A stretch of 64,000 bases of DNA from Odontocerum albicorne (taxonomy: Eukaryota; Arthropoda; Insecta; Trichoptera; Odontoceridae), in contig OX463841.1 of the NCBI GenBank assembly GCA_949825065.1, positions 22,178,078-22,242,077 of the forward strand. The letters are read 5' to 3'. Shown piece after piece: positions 45,031-55,649 of the stretch. Numbering within the stretch: the first letter of the stretch is position 1; each line of letters opens with the position of its first letter. The position numbers and the translations under genes are program-made. The notes beneath the pieces were generated by a model. The model saw only the letters and a list, made by a program, of their open reading frames with translations, had not been told where the DNA came from and made no database searches.

Positions 45031-46313
45031 CGATGGTTGCTACTGAGACAGACAAGTAAAAACAAATATTTATCATCGAAAATGGCTTTATGGTTTTTCA
45101 AAATACTCTCCATGAAGATCAATACACTTTTGCATGCGTTTGAACTAATTTTCGAAGCACTTTTTCCACTCCGAATTAGGTAACTTCAAAACATGCGTTT
45201 TGAACGCATCAACCGCTTCTTCAGGCGTCGAAAAACGTTGACCTCGCAATTTATTTTTGATGTTTGGGAATAAAAACAAGTCATTGGGTGACAAATCAGA
45301 GCTGTACGGCGGATTACCCAATAATTCGATGTTTTGAATGCTCAAAAAAACACTTGTTTGAACCGATGTGTGAGAGCTCACATTGTCGTGGTGGAGAATG
45401 ATCCGTCTTCGGCGGTTGGTTTTTCTCATTTCTCCGAACACTTCTGGCAAACGAATGGTGGTGTACCATTCAGAATTGACCGTACAACGTTCCATTAAAG
45501 GCACTGTTGCGACATTACCATTTGTACCGAAGAAACAAGCCACCATTTGCTTCGGAGTGCTTCGTGCGCGAACAACTTTCGTTGGATTTGGCTCGTCTTG
45601 AAAGACCCATAGAGTCGACTGCTGTTTAGTTTCTGGATTATATGCATAGATGCATGATTCGTCGCCTGTCACAATCTTATAGATGTCTTTCGAAGCACCG
45701 CGATATAATTTTTTTAACATTTCTTTGGACCAATCGAAACGAGACTTTTTTTGAGTGATTGTCAAATTATGCAGTATCCAACGCGAACAAATCTTTTTGA
45801 CGGCCAAATGTTCATGCAATATTGAATGTATGCGAGTGGAACTAATGCCCAAACATGCCTCAATCTCACGATAAGTCACATGACGATCTTGCAATATCAG
45901 TTCACGAACAGCATCGATGTTTTCTGGCACAACAACCGATTTTGGATGACCTTCACGAAATTCGTCTTGGAGCGAACTACGACCATGATTGAATTCGGAA
46001 AACCAGCGAAACACAGTGGCCCGGGATGGTGCTTCATCACCAAAAGCCGAAACGAGTTGATCGGCACACTGTTGTTGAGTTAGTCCACGTCGAAAATCAT
46101 AAAAAATCATCGCACGAAAATGTTAACGATTTAATTCCATTTTTGGCCGAGATGAATTTTTCAAGTCACTGTAAACAACACAAATAGCACTCGTATGACA
46201 ACACTTTCTTAGCACGTGTAGCATTAAAAACGTCAAACTTTACGATGCTGATGTCAGATTTGACGTATCTACACTGGTGTTGCCATATCTCAAAACTTAA
46301 GTAGCAATCCTCG
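45031..46313 (-). mobile_element. Nearly intact mariner of a third lineage (1283 bp)
   Basis: Ends: CGATGGTTGCTAC at 45031 and, inverted, CGAGGATTGCTAC at 46301-46313, with TA on both sides (45029-45030, 46314-46315). The terminal repeats are short and imperfect. It contains the most complete transposase frame of the window. Confidence 0.92.
45088..46140 (-). pseudogene. Mariner transposase, two stop codons from full length
   Basis: Minus strand. The main open stretch (46110-45145) has 321 residues. It contains a helix-turn-helix region (APSRATVFRWFSEFNHGR), the DDEFREGHPKS-like linker, and all three catalytic aspartates: GDESCIYAY, HHDNVSSH and SSDLSPNDLFLFP. They are at residues 150, 242 and 277 of that stretch, giving the DD34D spacing. 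Upstream, the same frame carries TAA at 46123-46125 between the natural start (MELNR, ATG 46138-46140) and HFRAM. Downstream, TAG at 45145-45147 replaces an expected Trp before FKRMQKCIDLHGEYFEK and a final TAA at 45088. Full length would be 350 residues, as usual for mariner. No frameshift was seen, so it is the youngest-looking transposase here, though still interrupted. Confidence 0.94.
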
Positions 46314-46344
46314 TAATCTACGAGTATTTTCAACCACCCTTATT

Positions 46345-46500
46345 CTCAGCACAGTCAGGACGTTCCAGAAGCACCGAGTCATTCATCACTATTTCTTCCT
46401 ATTTGATCCATGGACGCCCTTGGAGTCTTTTTGCTGCTGCCATGATGTGTCCGGCCCAAGCCAGTCTTCTTGACTTCATCATGAGAGGTTTATCAAATTG
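46345..46500 (-). mobile_element. LINE-C C-terminal fragment
   Basis: Minus strand: MMKSRRLAWAGHIMAAAKRL then QGRPWIK, the RR(L)(R)WAGH(I/V) block near the end of many non-LTR ORF2 proteins. It ends against the mariner at 46313. Confidence 0.65.
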
Positions 46501-46504
46501 CTGC

Positions 46505-47325
46505 AAGATTTATTTTATTCCTTGGCCTGTGAATATACCTAAGCGTACTCCCATTCTCATTTTTTCTTGAGATACAGTATATACCGTGACTTGCATCTAT
46601 CTATACCTTACAATCGATTATTAATTATGACTGGTCTGCCAGCTAGGAACATTCCGACGCAACGCGTCTGTCTCGAGGCTCTCTTCCCGTTGGTACTACC
46701 TCAAAAATCAGGAAATAATTAAAAATCAGGAAATAATATGGTACCACTTCGAAAATCCTGGAAATAATTATTAATACACCTAGTGAATGGTGAATAGTAA
46801 AAATCTAGCAATTTTCAAATATAAATAAAACTATCTATTAATTATTTTTTAACGTGATGAGGAAATATATAAGAATGGCAAAAGTAACATTTTGATTACA
46901 TACGGTGCAATAATCAACTAATTATATATTGCCCTTCCTCCATCATGTTCCATTTTTATGCTTCGATTCTGTGGGTCTGCTGATCGATTAACTGGAAAGT
47001 CCTATTTTAAGTCGACTAGTTTTTTACATGTGTCAAGTATTTATTGTCTTCACTGAAAATAACATAAAAATCAAAATCAAGATTTACGCTTTTTTTGTTT
47101 AAGGAACAAAATTAAAAAAAAAACAATAAATGCGACATATCACAAAGAAAAAATTACCACATATAATATATGACGCATACAAATAAAGATTTAAATAAAA
47201 AAACAACTTATCGATAATAAGACCCACACCACACAAAGTTCTTATTGTGAAAAAATATTATATTTCTAGCCCTATTTTATAACGTAGTCTACTCCTATAA
47301 CGCTAAAAAATATGTTAGGTAGCAG
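46505..47325. other. Intergenic stretch
   Basis: Contains a small duplication, AAAAATCAGGAAATAAT, around 46705-46740. No gene seen. Confidence 0.4.
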
Positions 47326-47379
47326 CCAAACACCACGGCAAGAATACATTTAGGTGGATAAAAACGTCTAAGGAAGTAC

Positions 47380-47452
47380 GAAGGGAATCGAACCCATGAC
47401 ACTTGTTTGCTATGAAAGAATGCCAACTACTGTGCCATGACGCACTTTTATG
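47380..47452 (-). repeat. tRNA-like sequence, probably a different SINE head
   Basis: Minus strand: GTGCGTCATGGCACAGTAGT (A box TGGCACAGTAGTTGG) and CATGGGTTCGATTCCCTTCG (B box GGTTCGATTCC). The acceptor ends pair at about 5 of 7 positions only, and the central part does not fold into a proper anticodon arm. I read this as a tRNA-derived repeat head, not a gene. Confidence 0.5.
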
Positions 47453-47762
47453 CTAGTGACGTAGTACGAGTCTTCCATAAAAAATCTGTATAATACTACG
47501 CCGGAGATTAATTTCACGTGAATAAATAAATACAATTATTTTTTATAAAATCTAACATACATCTGTATAAAGGCGAAAGGTGAAAAAATATAGGTAAATT
47601 CAGAATAAAGCAAATAAAAAATAGAAAACGTGTAACTGTTAAAATAAAGCTTTCATCTTTTCTCATAGCTTTATGCTGTGACAAAAAAAACGTACGTCAA
47701 AATGTGAAATATTGCTCTAATCAGGTTATTTTATACGAGTAATGTACTTTTTTTAACTGTCG

Positions 47763-48260
47763 ATCTCCATAGCTTAGTCGGTAGACAGCTTGTGCTCCTC
47801 CAGGGATTTTAGTTTCAATCTCTATAGCCTAGTCGTTAGACGGCTTGTGCTCCATCCGGGGATTTTAGTTTCGATCTCCATAGCCTAGTCGGTAGACAGC
47901 TTGTGCTCCATCCAGGGATTTTAGATTCAATCTCTATAGCCTAGTCGTTAGACGGCTTGTGCTGATTCAATCTCTATAGCCTAGTCGTTAGACGGCTTGT
48001 GCTCCATCCGGGGATTTTAGTTTCAATCTCTATAGCCTAGTCGTTAGACGGCTTGTGCTCCATCCGGGGATTTTAGTTTCGATCTCCATAGCCTAGTCGG
48101 TAGACAGCTTGTGCTCCAACCGGGGATTTTAGTTTCGATTCCCACTGGTACTCTAAAAAATTGGTTCTCATCTGGTCTTCATATAAAGACCTTTGAACGT
48201 CTTTCTGGCTGGTTGAATAAAATAAGTCTATGAAGTTGTACTGTATACGATGAAAGTGTT
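47763..48260 (+). mobile_element. SINE with seven tandem tRNA-like heads
   Basis: A 56-bp unit (ATCTC(C/T)ATAGCCTAGTCG ... GGGGATTTTAGTTTCG) starts at 47763, 47818, 47874, 47930, 47970, 48026 and 48082. All are 55-56 bp apart except the fourth, which lacks 16 bp. Each unit runs from A box to B box. Only the last one has the intact B box (GTTTCGATTCCCACTGG), followed by a single SINE body (GTTCTCATCTGGTCTTCATA, TCTTTCTGGCTGGTTG) and 3' end GTTGTACTGTATACGATG. Two unit types alternate: CCATAG..GGTAGACAG and CTATAG..GTTAGACGG. Confidence 0.95.
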
Positions 48261-48264
48261 AATT

Positions 48265-49060
48265 TTATATAAAATTTTGTCGTTTTTCCGCCGCCGTTAA
48301 TCCGTTCTCCTGCCTACTACTACTCGAATATATTCTTTTCGTAAATGGTTCGTCGTTTATTCTTTATCCGTAGCATTATTAAAATTTATAATCTTAAAAA
48401 CACTAATGTGAAGTTGCCAAAACTGAGATAATCCAGTTTGCCCTCTACACAAGTTTATATGTCGTGCTATAGACCTTATATTTTATCTCATATAACAGCA
48501 GAATACCGCCTCAGATATCATTTGGAAATATTACCACCGGTCCAAATTATTTTGTGCTTCCCCGGGAGTCGAGCATATTATGAATCTTCGAGAAGCTACG
48601 TGTACGTGTGAGCGCCCACTCTCTAATTTATATGATAATGCGAGGGGTTGGGGACGTCTTTACACTGGCGAAGGAAATTCTTTCGTATTTGCGACAAAAT
48701 TCGTCACAGGAAGGAATGTTTCCTGGAAGATGTTGAAGTTTGGAACACTGAAGGAATTTAAAAAATTATTCATTGTCTGAGTTAGTGAAAATAATCTTCA
48801 ATTATCTCGTCCCCTATGTATTTCTTGTTTTTCATCAATTGTCTTAACTTATATTAATGTAATTTTTGTTTTGAAAAAATGTTTTTAGAAAGGTCAATAT
48901 TTTAATACTTTTTTGTTGTTCAAGTGCTAATCGAATATTTTATAAAAAAATGAGAATCGTATGCGAAAGTTGAACTATTTTTAAATCTTAATTAAATCTC
49001 CTGTTGAGTCTCTAATTTTATTTGCGTCCATTAAAGTACAAATTATAAAATATGTGCGAT
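48265..49060. other. Intergenic stretch with an unassigned small frame
   Basis: A 66-codon plus-strand frame at 48580 (including NARGWGRLYTGEGNSF) lies in a GC-richer patch (48540-48740). No family recognised. Confidence 0.3.
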
Positions 49061-49329
<269 letters not shown>

Positions 49330-49964
49330 ATTTTGATACATATTAGAATTAATATTCTATAAAAGTTATTAAAACGAGTTAAATTTGAAACAAAAGCGTT
49401 CGCTTAAAGGGGTTGTCAACTTTGCTTCTATGAATTTATTTATCTAAAAAATCGTACATTTGTTTTATTCTAATTTATCTATGAAATTTTTATTATGTAT
49501 ATATTTATAGTACAATCTGATGGATTAGTTTTCACATTGCAATATCTACCAATAATACTAAAGAATGGTGAAAAGTACCAGGGTAGGAACTAAAATATCA
49601 TCTAATTGAAAAAAAAAACAAACTAAAAAGACACACAATATTAAATTTTGTAAACGATTGAGAAAGGGATTTCGAAAAAAGTAAGGGAAAAAAATTAACA
49701 CAAAATGTAACAATATAACACAATCTACAAAATTTACTGTAAATTTATTGAAAATCTTCTAACCACCCAAATTTTACCTTGATATAAAATAAAATGAAAC
49801 AACCATTTTGTGTGTGGTTTTGCAATTTTTTTCTTGATACTATCCGCGATAAACTTTAAGTCACAATCGCAAATAAACCACACACGAAGAAAATATGACA
49901 GTTTGTGCGTTAAATGTAAACTCACTTCTTGAGGTTCTCTTGAGAATCGCCGCAATTTAAATAG
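49330..49964. other. AT-rich stretch
   Basis: No feature seen. Confidence 0.4.
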
Positions 49965-49966
49965 TA

Positions 49967-50919
49967 CGTGGGTCGTCCAGAAAGTAAAGAACGTTTTGGC
50001 ATAACTAAATAAAAACGAAATATATCAACACAAAACTTTATGTACAAAGTCACAGTACCTTACTCTATTTTTCAATGTAGTCGCCATAGCTGTCAAGGCA
50101 CTTATTGTAACGTGGAACCAATTTTTCAATTCCGATGTTATACTCTTCTACCGCCAAAGATTTGAGCCACGATGTTACTTCTTGTTTGAGGTCTTCGTCA
50201 TTTGCGAACTGTTTTCCACCCAAAAATTCCTTTAGTTTCGGGAATAAGTGAAAATCACTTGGTGCCAAGTCAAGGTTGTAAGGAGGATGTCCAAATTTTT
50301 CCCACTTAAAACGTTGAAGTTCTCGCTGCGTTCGTGCTAATGCATGAGGCCGCGCATTGCCATGAATCAAAATCACCTTTCCCGACAACATTCCACGTCT
50401 CTTGTGTTGGATGGCGCGTCTTCGTCGTTGAAGAGTTTCACAATAGGCCTCTGAGTTTATTGTGTGTCCTCTTGGCATAAACTCCATGTGGATCAAACCC
50501 TTTCGGTCCCAAAAAAACTGTTGCCATCACTTTTCTGGTGTAGAGATTCGGTTTTTCTTTTCCGAGCACACATTTTTTTGTAGCCAAGGTGCTCTGTCAC
50601 TATTTCATGTAGAAGCGATCGTGAAATTTATGGGAAAGATTCATGTACTGTGCTTAAAGTTGCCTATAAATTTCAGTAGGGCGAACATTTTATGCATTCA
50701 GAAAACGAATGACACTACGCATTTCACATTTGGCGGGATTTTCGATGGGCGCAGCCATTTTGAAAGGTTACAGAACAAAGACGCACGACCGTTCAGCAAC
50801 AAAACTCGGCTCGCACTGAAGCGAGGGAATGAGCTAACTGGCGCGCATACGATCGCGGTGGTGGGGGGTCGGCGCAGGGCGTGGTGCGCAATCGTTCTTT
50901 ACTTTCTGGACGTGCCTAG
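49967..50919 (-). mobile_element. Deleted mariner (953 bp), lineage close to the one at 21851
   Basis: Both ends contain GTCCAGAAAGTAAAGAACG in opposite orientation, preceded by CGTGGGTC on one side and CTAGGCAC on the other. TA flanks both (49965-49966, 50920-50921). About 330 bp are missing compared with a full element. Confidence 0.9.
50065..50758 (-). pseudogene. Mariner transposase with two internal deletions and a lost catalytic residue
   Basis: Minus strand. The start MAAPIENPAKCEMRSVIRFL (ATG 50756-50758) is readable, with stops in the next 30 codons. After a first deletion HEIVTEHLGYKKMCAR appears, and after a second one VMATVFLGPKG, leading into the 143-codon frame 50496-50065. That frame has the block MPRGHTINSEAYCETLQ, and where the second catalytic D should be it reads LIHGNARPH (Gly instead of Asp). 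The third D remains in LDLAPSDFHLF, 34 residues on. The C-terminus ends DSYGDYIEK. Confidence 0.9.
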
Positions 50920-51301
50920 TAATAACATTTTCTTACTAATCTCTGAACCTTAACTGTTATTTAATTTCAAATTGAAAAATTTTATATATCTAGTATATGT
51001 GTATATGTTGCAGGACAAATCCGATTTCAGGATAAACTAGTTTAGCCTATCCGATCACGCTACTTTGGCCTAGGCCGAACTAGTTTATCCGAAGCGTGAA
51101 AGGATAAAGTAGTTAGGCCTAGGAAATATTACATATCTCACAGGACAAAGTGGTTTGTCCTAGGCCAAATTGGTTTAGACTAGGACAAAATTTCATTAAT
51201 TTCCTTTATTTACATTATAAAGTTCATTTATTTATGAGATTAACTGACAAAAAGAAAATATATTTTTATAATTATATAGTTATACAGTTTTGTTATAGTG
51301 T

Positions 51302-52478
51302 TTACTTGTTATTGCAAGGCAAACTCTGGTGGCACTTCGAGTTACAGAGTATGGATGTCTTTTTATATAAATACCTGTTTGATATACAGTTTTTGTTGCA
51401 ATTGCACCTGAAGAAACCTTGACCAGTCCCGACGAAATGCTTAATTGCTGCACTTCTTAAAGAAATCTCTTTCTCTTGATCGATTTCCTCCTCTTGTAGG
51501 AACTTATTTGCGCAGATGTCAAATTCCGTCCTGAAATCGTAAAAAAATACAACGTAATCGATAATTATAATATAAATAATAATAATGTTTAGTAAATGTG
51601 TTACAGAAAATTTAAAGGGTTTGTAGTATTACCTGCAATACATTTTCTGTAGAACGCCGTATTTGGTCCCAATTTTGTAGAATCCTTCGTTAGTTGTCTG
51701 AAGAATGACTCCGATAATATTACGAAGATCGCCTTTGGCCTTGTCCACGTCAGGTATAGGGATGATCACGTTGTCTCCAAGTTTGGCTGGCGGATGTGAT
51801 TTGTCAGAAGCTGTTTTCATCATCTTCGCCTTTTTTTTCAGGTTTTCCAGAGTCACTGTTCGGGCTATTTGAATATCAATACACTTCGCGACGGAAGAGC
51901 TGTCGGTGTCGGTACCTTCTGTAAATGTTTCATCCAATTCATTTTCGTTGTCATATGTTACAAATTTGGCACCTACTATTCATTTCCGAGTGCAGAATTG
52001 TCTTGGAAACTAAGCCCCGTCTCCTCTTCGTTTTCTTTTGATGGCACACTTCGCACATAGATAAGAACAATTTGATCATTTCCTTTGTGACATTTGCAAA
52101 CTTCTTAGAAGTTTCAGCTAACACTCTGTCACGACCACCATGACCCACCGCTACATGGGCTGCATCGATGACATCATATAGTTCATCAACTGAGAGATAG
52201 TATTTTATACTGTCATTTCGTGCGACAATATTTTTCAATCCTCCGATTTCGATCACATTAAACCGCTTTAACCTTCTTTGTTGTAACGGAGTTTTCTTCT
52301 CTGCTTTTTCTGTCTCTTCTACCTCTTGCATAAGTTCGTAGTATTTGTCTTTTATGGGCACATTAAAGTAAGTTGACTTTTCACTTTCACATTTCAAAAT
52401 GTCCGCCAAGAATTTTTCACTCCATGCTGTTTGACATCTTAGTCCACTGGTAGAAGGCGCATCCACAATGAAACACAA
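51302..52478 (-). pseudogene. Ginger/KRBA2-like integrase protein lacking its catalytic core
   Basis: Minus strand. The first block (52478-51951) has 175 residues: KTPLQQRRLKRFNVIEIGG, then a zinc-binding H2C2 module with H108, H113, C142 and C145 (spacing HX4HX28CX2C) and KRRRGLV, ending at NSRCQ. This order matches insect proteins annotated KRAB-A domain-containing protein 2-like. There the DDE integrase core should follow, but about 150 residues are missing. The second block (51937-51633) is the post-core tail (KSHPPAKLGDNVIIPIPDVD, IGTKYGVLQ). A 102-nt intron (51632-51531, GTAATA...TTTCAG) then joins in frame to 51530-51302, a cysteine-rich end (FRCNCNKNC, LCNSKCHQSLPC) with a TAA stop. 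The intron and intact flanking frames suggest the core was lost by one deletion. Confidence 0.8.
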
Positions 52479-52599
52479 CTACGAACACGAAATTAAGACA
52501 TAGAAAGCACGTAATCAAATGTCCGTATTAACACTTATGATATGGCTGTGTACATGTGCCGATCCGATAGTTCAACAAATCGAAATCAGCAACATATAC

Positions 52600-52760
52600 A
52601 GAAACACGAAGTAAAATGTCCAAATTAACACATAAAACATAAGTAAAATGTACAAATTAACACATAAAACATTAGTAAAAATTACATAACACATAAAACA
52701 TAAGTAAAATTTACAAATTAACGCATAAAACATAAGTAAAATGTACAAATTAATGCATAG
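52600..52760 (+). repeat. Tandem repeat of about 35 bp inside the Ginger-like element
   Basis: Four to five units of ACACATAAAACATAAGTAAA plus ATGTACAAATTA, with small changes. Confidence 0.85.
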
Positions 52761-52920
52761 AGAAACGTTTCTCTAACACATACAGAAAACATGTAATAGG
52801 CCAAACTACTTTATCCTATCAGGCTTCGGATAAACTAGTTTATCCGATCACGCTTCGGATGAACTAGTTTGGCCTAGGCTGAACTAGTTTATCCTGAAAT
52901 CGGGTTTGTCCTGCAACATA

Positions 52921-53790
52921 TATACTGTATTCCGCTTAATCGGAATATATCGAGATTAGATTTTTTTCTCGCAATTCAGCGACATAATGTGAAATTTTAT
53001 GCAAAAAAACTTAAACTTTAAAAAGTTTTAAAGAGGTACTATTCATTAAACAACACGAATATGTTACAGAATGATTTGACATTTAAATGTGAAAAAAATC
53101 TACACATTTAGATAAAAGTGACAGTTGTGTTTCGTTTTACAAATACATTTTCAAACTGTACCCAATACCTTGCTTACCAAGCTTATATAGCAAAATATTT
53201 TACAATCTATGGCTTAAAACTAACATAAAAATTGTTTAAATAGGAGTCGACTATCTTGAGATGCTGGAAACTACCGGCTTTTTAACAACCAGTCTTCATA
53301 AAACTTTAATTCTACAATATTATATTTCCTCAACATTGGTGTAAAACAAGAAGAAAGAGGTCAATTTAGTCAACACGTTTTTCAAAACAAATCATTGGGA
53401 TATTTTTCCTTTAGCCGAAAAGGTCTTTTTAGGGTTTCCTTTAGTCAAAAAAGAAGAACAAACCCCTATAGACACGTTAAAAAGGCATGTTTTCCTTAAT
53501 TATCTTAAAGAAATTTTTCAGTGGGCCCTGGCGCATTCTGTTTATACTCTGCAAATGGACGAATCAGCGCGAATAAAGAACTGTCTTCATTGCCATGTTG
53601 CATTAAGAAGTATCGCTGTTAGCAGTTATCCACATCATTATTCCGATGAAAGGTTGATATGTCCTAAATAAGCGAAATTAATTCAGCTTATATTCTCGAT
53701 TTGTTTCTGTTCTACAATATTCATTCCTAAATAAACTACTCTCTCGATTTACCAATGTCCACAATAACCGAAATATACTGCATATTAAAT
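52921..53790. mobile_element. Possible Tigger/pogo-like element flanking the Ginger insertion
   Basis: CTGTATTCCGCTTAATCGGA at 52923 and, inverted, CAGTATATTTCGGTTATTGT at about 53779-53760 resemble Tigger/pogo ends. Both go on to TATCGAG or AATCGAG. The Ginger target site lies directly at the left end. Interior sequence (53400-53620) includes possible remnant frames but no motif I can name. Confidence 0.4.
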
Positions 53791-53959
53791 ATATTTTGAA
53801 AATTCTTATATCCTAAGACCCTGTCTTCACAAATGGCATTTGAATTTTACGTTTTATATTTTTTCATTTAATTTTCATTTTTATATATTTTTTTGTCGAA
53901 CTATTAAAAATTCAGCTTACTGACCCTCCATAGAAAAATATCCTGTTCCATGCTATAGG

Positions 53960-54270
53960 TCTTATTGTAATAATAATAAAATGACAATTTATGTAGCGCC
54001 ATTTAGAAATCAAATCTTCTTATGAACGCTCTAACTCAGGAATCGATCTCACTGTTATTGACAGATTAAAAATATTACAAAAAAAAAATAAGGTGAGTGT
54101 AAGATGAGAAAGTAGTGGCTGCAGCTGTGGGATTTGATACGACTCTGTATCTGCATATTTTTAGAAAAACATTTATTTGGTAAGAAAATTCACTAAAGGA
54201 AGACGAACTACAAAGAAACCTTGGTTGATAGATCTTCCGATATGTGATAGTAACACATTCGTCTTTCGAT
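53960..54270 (-). mobile_element. LINE-B 3' end, third copy
   Basis: Follows 18945-19330 and 32095-32400: TAATAATAATAAAATGACAA, ATGTAGCGCCATTTAG, CGCTCTAACTCAGGAATCGA, TTATTTGGTAAGAAAATTCA and GATAGATCTTCCGATATGTG. Confidence 0.75.
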
Positions 54271-54274
54271 GGAG

Positions 54275-54735
54275 TCTAGTATATCTAAAGTATTGATAAT
54301 GATAACATTTAAAACATAAACTGGCATATAATTAAAGGTACAACACATCGAAGTAACTGAAGCTATACGTTAAATGAAGTCTAGTTGAACTGTCGGTATT
54401 TAGTTTTAAAATTAATTGCCGACTTCTTAATCCCCTTAGACTGACATCTGACAACGGATTTGCCACCAGCGAACAGTGGCAGCATTACAGACAACAGACA
54501 CTAACATGCAATCATAATTCAAACGGAAAATTTGGCTGTACCTTAAAGTTAAAAATCCAAAAGTCACTTTTTGCTTTTTTACTATATTTTAATAACTATT
54601 TGTTATTTTTAATAACTTTCACGCATTATTCTGCCGTGTTTATTCATTCTTTGGCATCAATGAGATCTTGCTCCGAGCATGTAGTTCCGATGTTCGAACA
54701 AGTTACCATGTGTTGTGAATTCCACAATCACATTC
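54275..54735. other. Intergenic stretch
   Basis: No feature seen, except CACACGTT-like remnants of LINE text near 54640-54735 that could extend the next entry. Confidence 0.35.
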
Positions 54736-54739
54736 AATG

Positions 54740-54960
54740 CTAATCTAATGAATCTATATAAATATTGAACAACCAGGGTGATATAGCATATTCTTGATTT
54801 ATCCCTTTTGAAATATTAAACCACTCAGTTAAGGTACCATTTACTCTAATATTTGCTGTACTTTCGGCATGTATTGATGTAATATCACGTATTAAATATA
54901 ATTTATTCAATATTTTCCATAACTTGCTTCTTATCACGAGGTTAATGCTTATTAAATGCA
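54740..54960 (-). mobile_element. LINE-A reverse transcriptase fragment (motif A/B region)
   Basis: Minus strand: KLWKILNKLYLIRDITSIHA, then ANIRVNGTLTEWFNISKGIN and SPWLFNIYIDSLD. It corresponds to the NG.LTEWF...G.RQGC.LSPWLFN..(M/I)D block of non-LTR RTs, with QEYA where QGC is usual. It would precede the segment found at 5046-5342 in a complete element. Confidence 0.75.
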
Positions 54961-55179
54961 GTGACATAACATATATTAAAACAATAATAAATGTCAAGGA
55001 ATAAAAGTATTTGTGTTGAGTTTGAGAGGTTTCTCGATAAAAATGCTTTGTGATTGCTTTTTTAATACATATGGTATACTGGAAAATTTGCCGTGATTTT
55101 TGTCTTATGACAAATTCTTAGTACGGATAAGAAATATGTAAAAATGTTTGTATGGGAAAAAGCATGATATTTTTTATTG

Positions 55180-55245
55180 TAATCATCGGGAATCTAACAC
55201 ATCACCTCTAGGAATAAGATAAGTGTTCAATCACTATAGGTCGTG
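55180..55245 (-). mobile_element. SINE head fragment
   Basis: Minus strand: CGACCTATAGTGATTGAACA and GTTAGATTCCCGATGATT at A/B-box spacing. Confidence 0.4.
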
Positions 55246-55249
55246 TGGA

Positions 55250-55645
55250 ATAATTACAAATAAAATAATCAGATTTAGGGAATTGAAAGTGAAGTAAAAA
55301 CACTGCAAGTATAAACTTTTAGATAGCAGTAGACTTGACTACGTCAAAATCTCTCTTGGACAATTTGCCAACGTGACTTTCGGACTTTCACTGTTAAGGT
55401 ATAGAAATAACAAAGGAAATTCGGTGTGGTGAGGGGACGGGCGCCGACATGATGGCAACGGATTGGGCCGTGATTGACACCGCGCCTCCCCGGTTCTGTC
55501 ACGCAGGCCCCAATTTACTGACGCCCCGTGGAAATAGGAATATTTATGCAAAATGGCAGAGTTCAGTAGCAAACTATGAATTTAAATTCAATATTTTTTT
55601 GGCGATTGATCAAATGACAATGGTTGTGCAAGAAGGCATCCAATT
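55250..55645. other. Intergenic stretch with a GC-richer patch
   Basis: 55420-55530 is GC-richer (for example CGGGCGCCGACATGATGGCA). Overlapping frames on both strands show no domain. Confidence 0.3.
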
Positions 55646-55649
55646 TATT

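Larger units (their letters stand above)
51006..52918 (-). mobile_element. Ginger-like DNA transposon carrying an integrase-type protein (1913 bp)
   Basis: Terminal inverted repeats start TGTTGCAGGACAAA(T/C)CCGA and run 44 bp with two mismatches (51006-51049 and 52875-52918). A 4-bp TATA duplication flanks the element (51002-51005, 52919-52922). TG..CA ends with a 4-bp target duplication fit Ginger elements, which use a gypsy-integrase-like enzyme. AACTAGTTT is repeated five or more times just inside both ends, as subterminal motifs. The minus strand encodes two blocks of the integrase protein, described separately. Confidence 0.85.

Noticed and set aside
47380..47452. Functional tRNA gene on the minus strand
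   Set aside because: Good A and B boxes, but the acceptor stem pairs poorly and the anticodon arm does not form.
47763..48137. CRISPR-like regular repeats
   Set aside because: Units are directly tandem with no spacers, each is a tRNA-like SINE head, and the genome is eukaryotic.
50462..50953. 163-codon plus-strand frame
   Set aside because: Antisense of the deleted mariner transposase and its terminal repeat.
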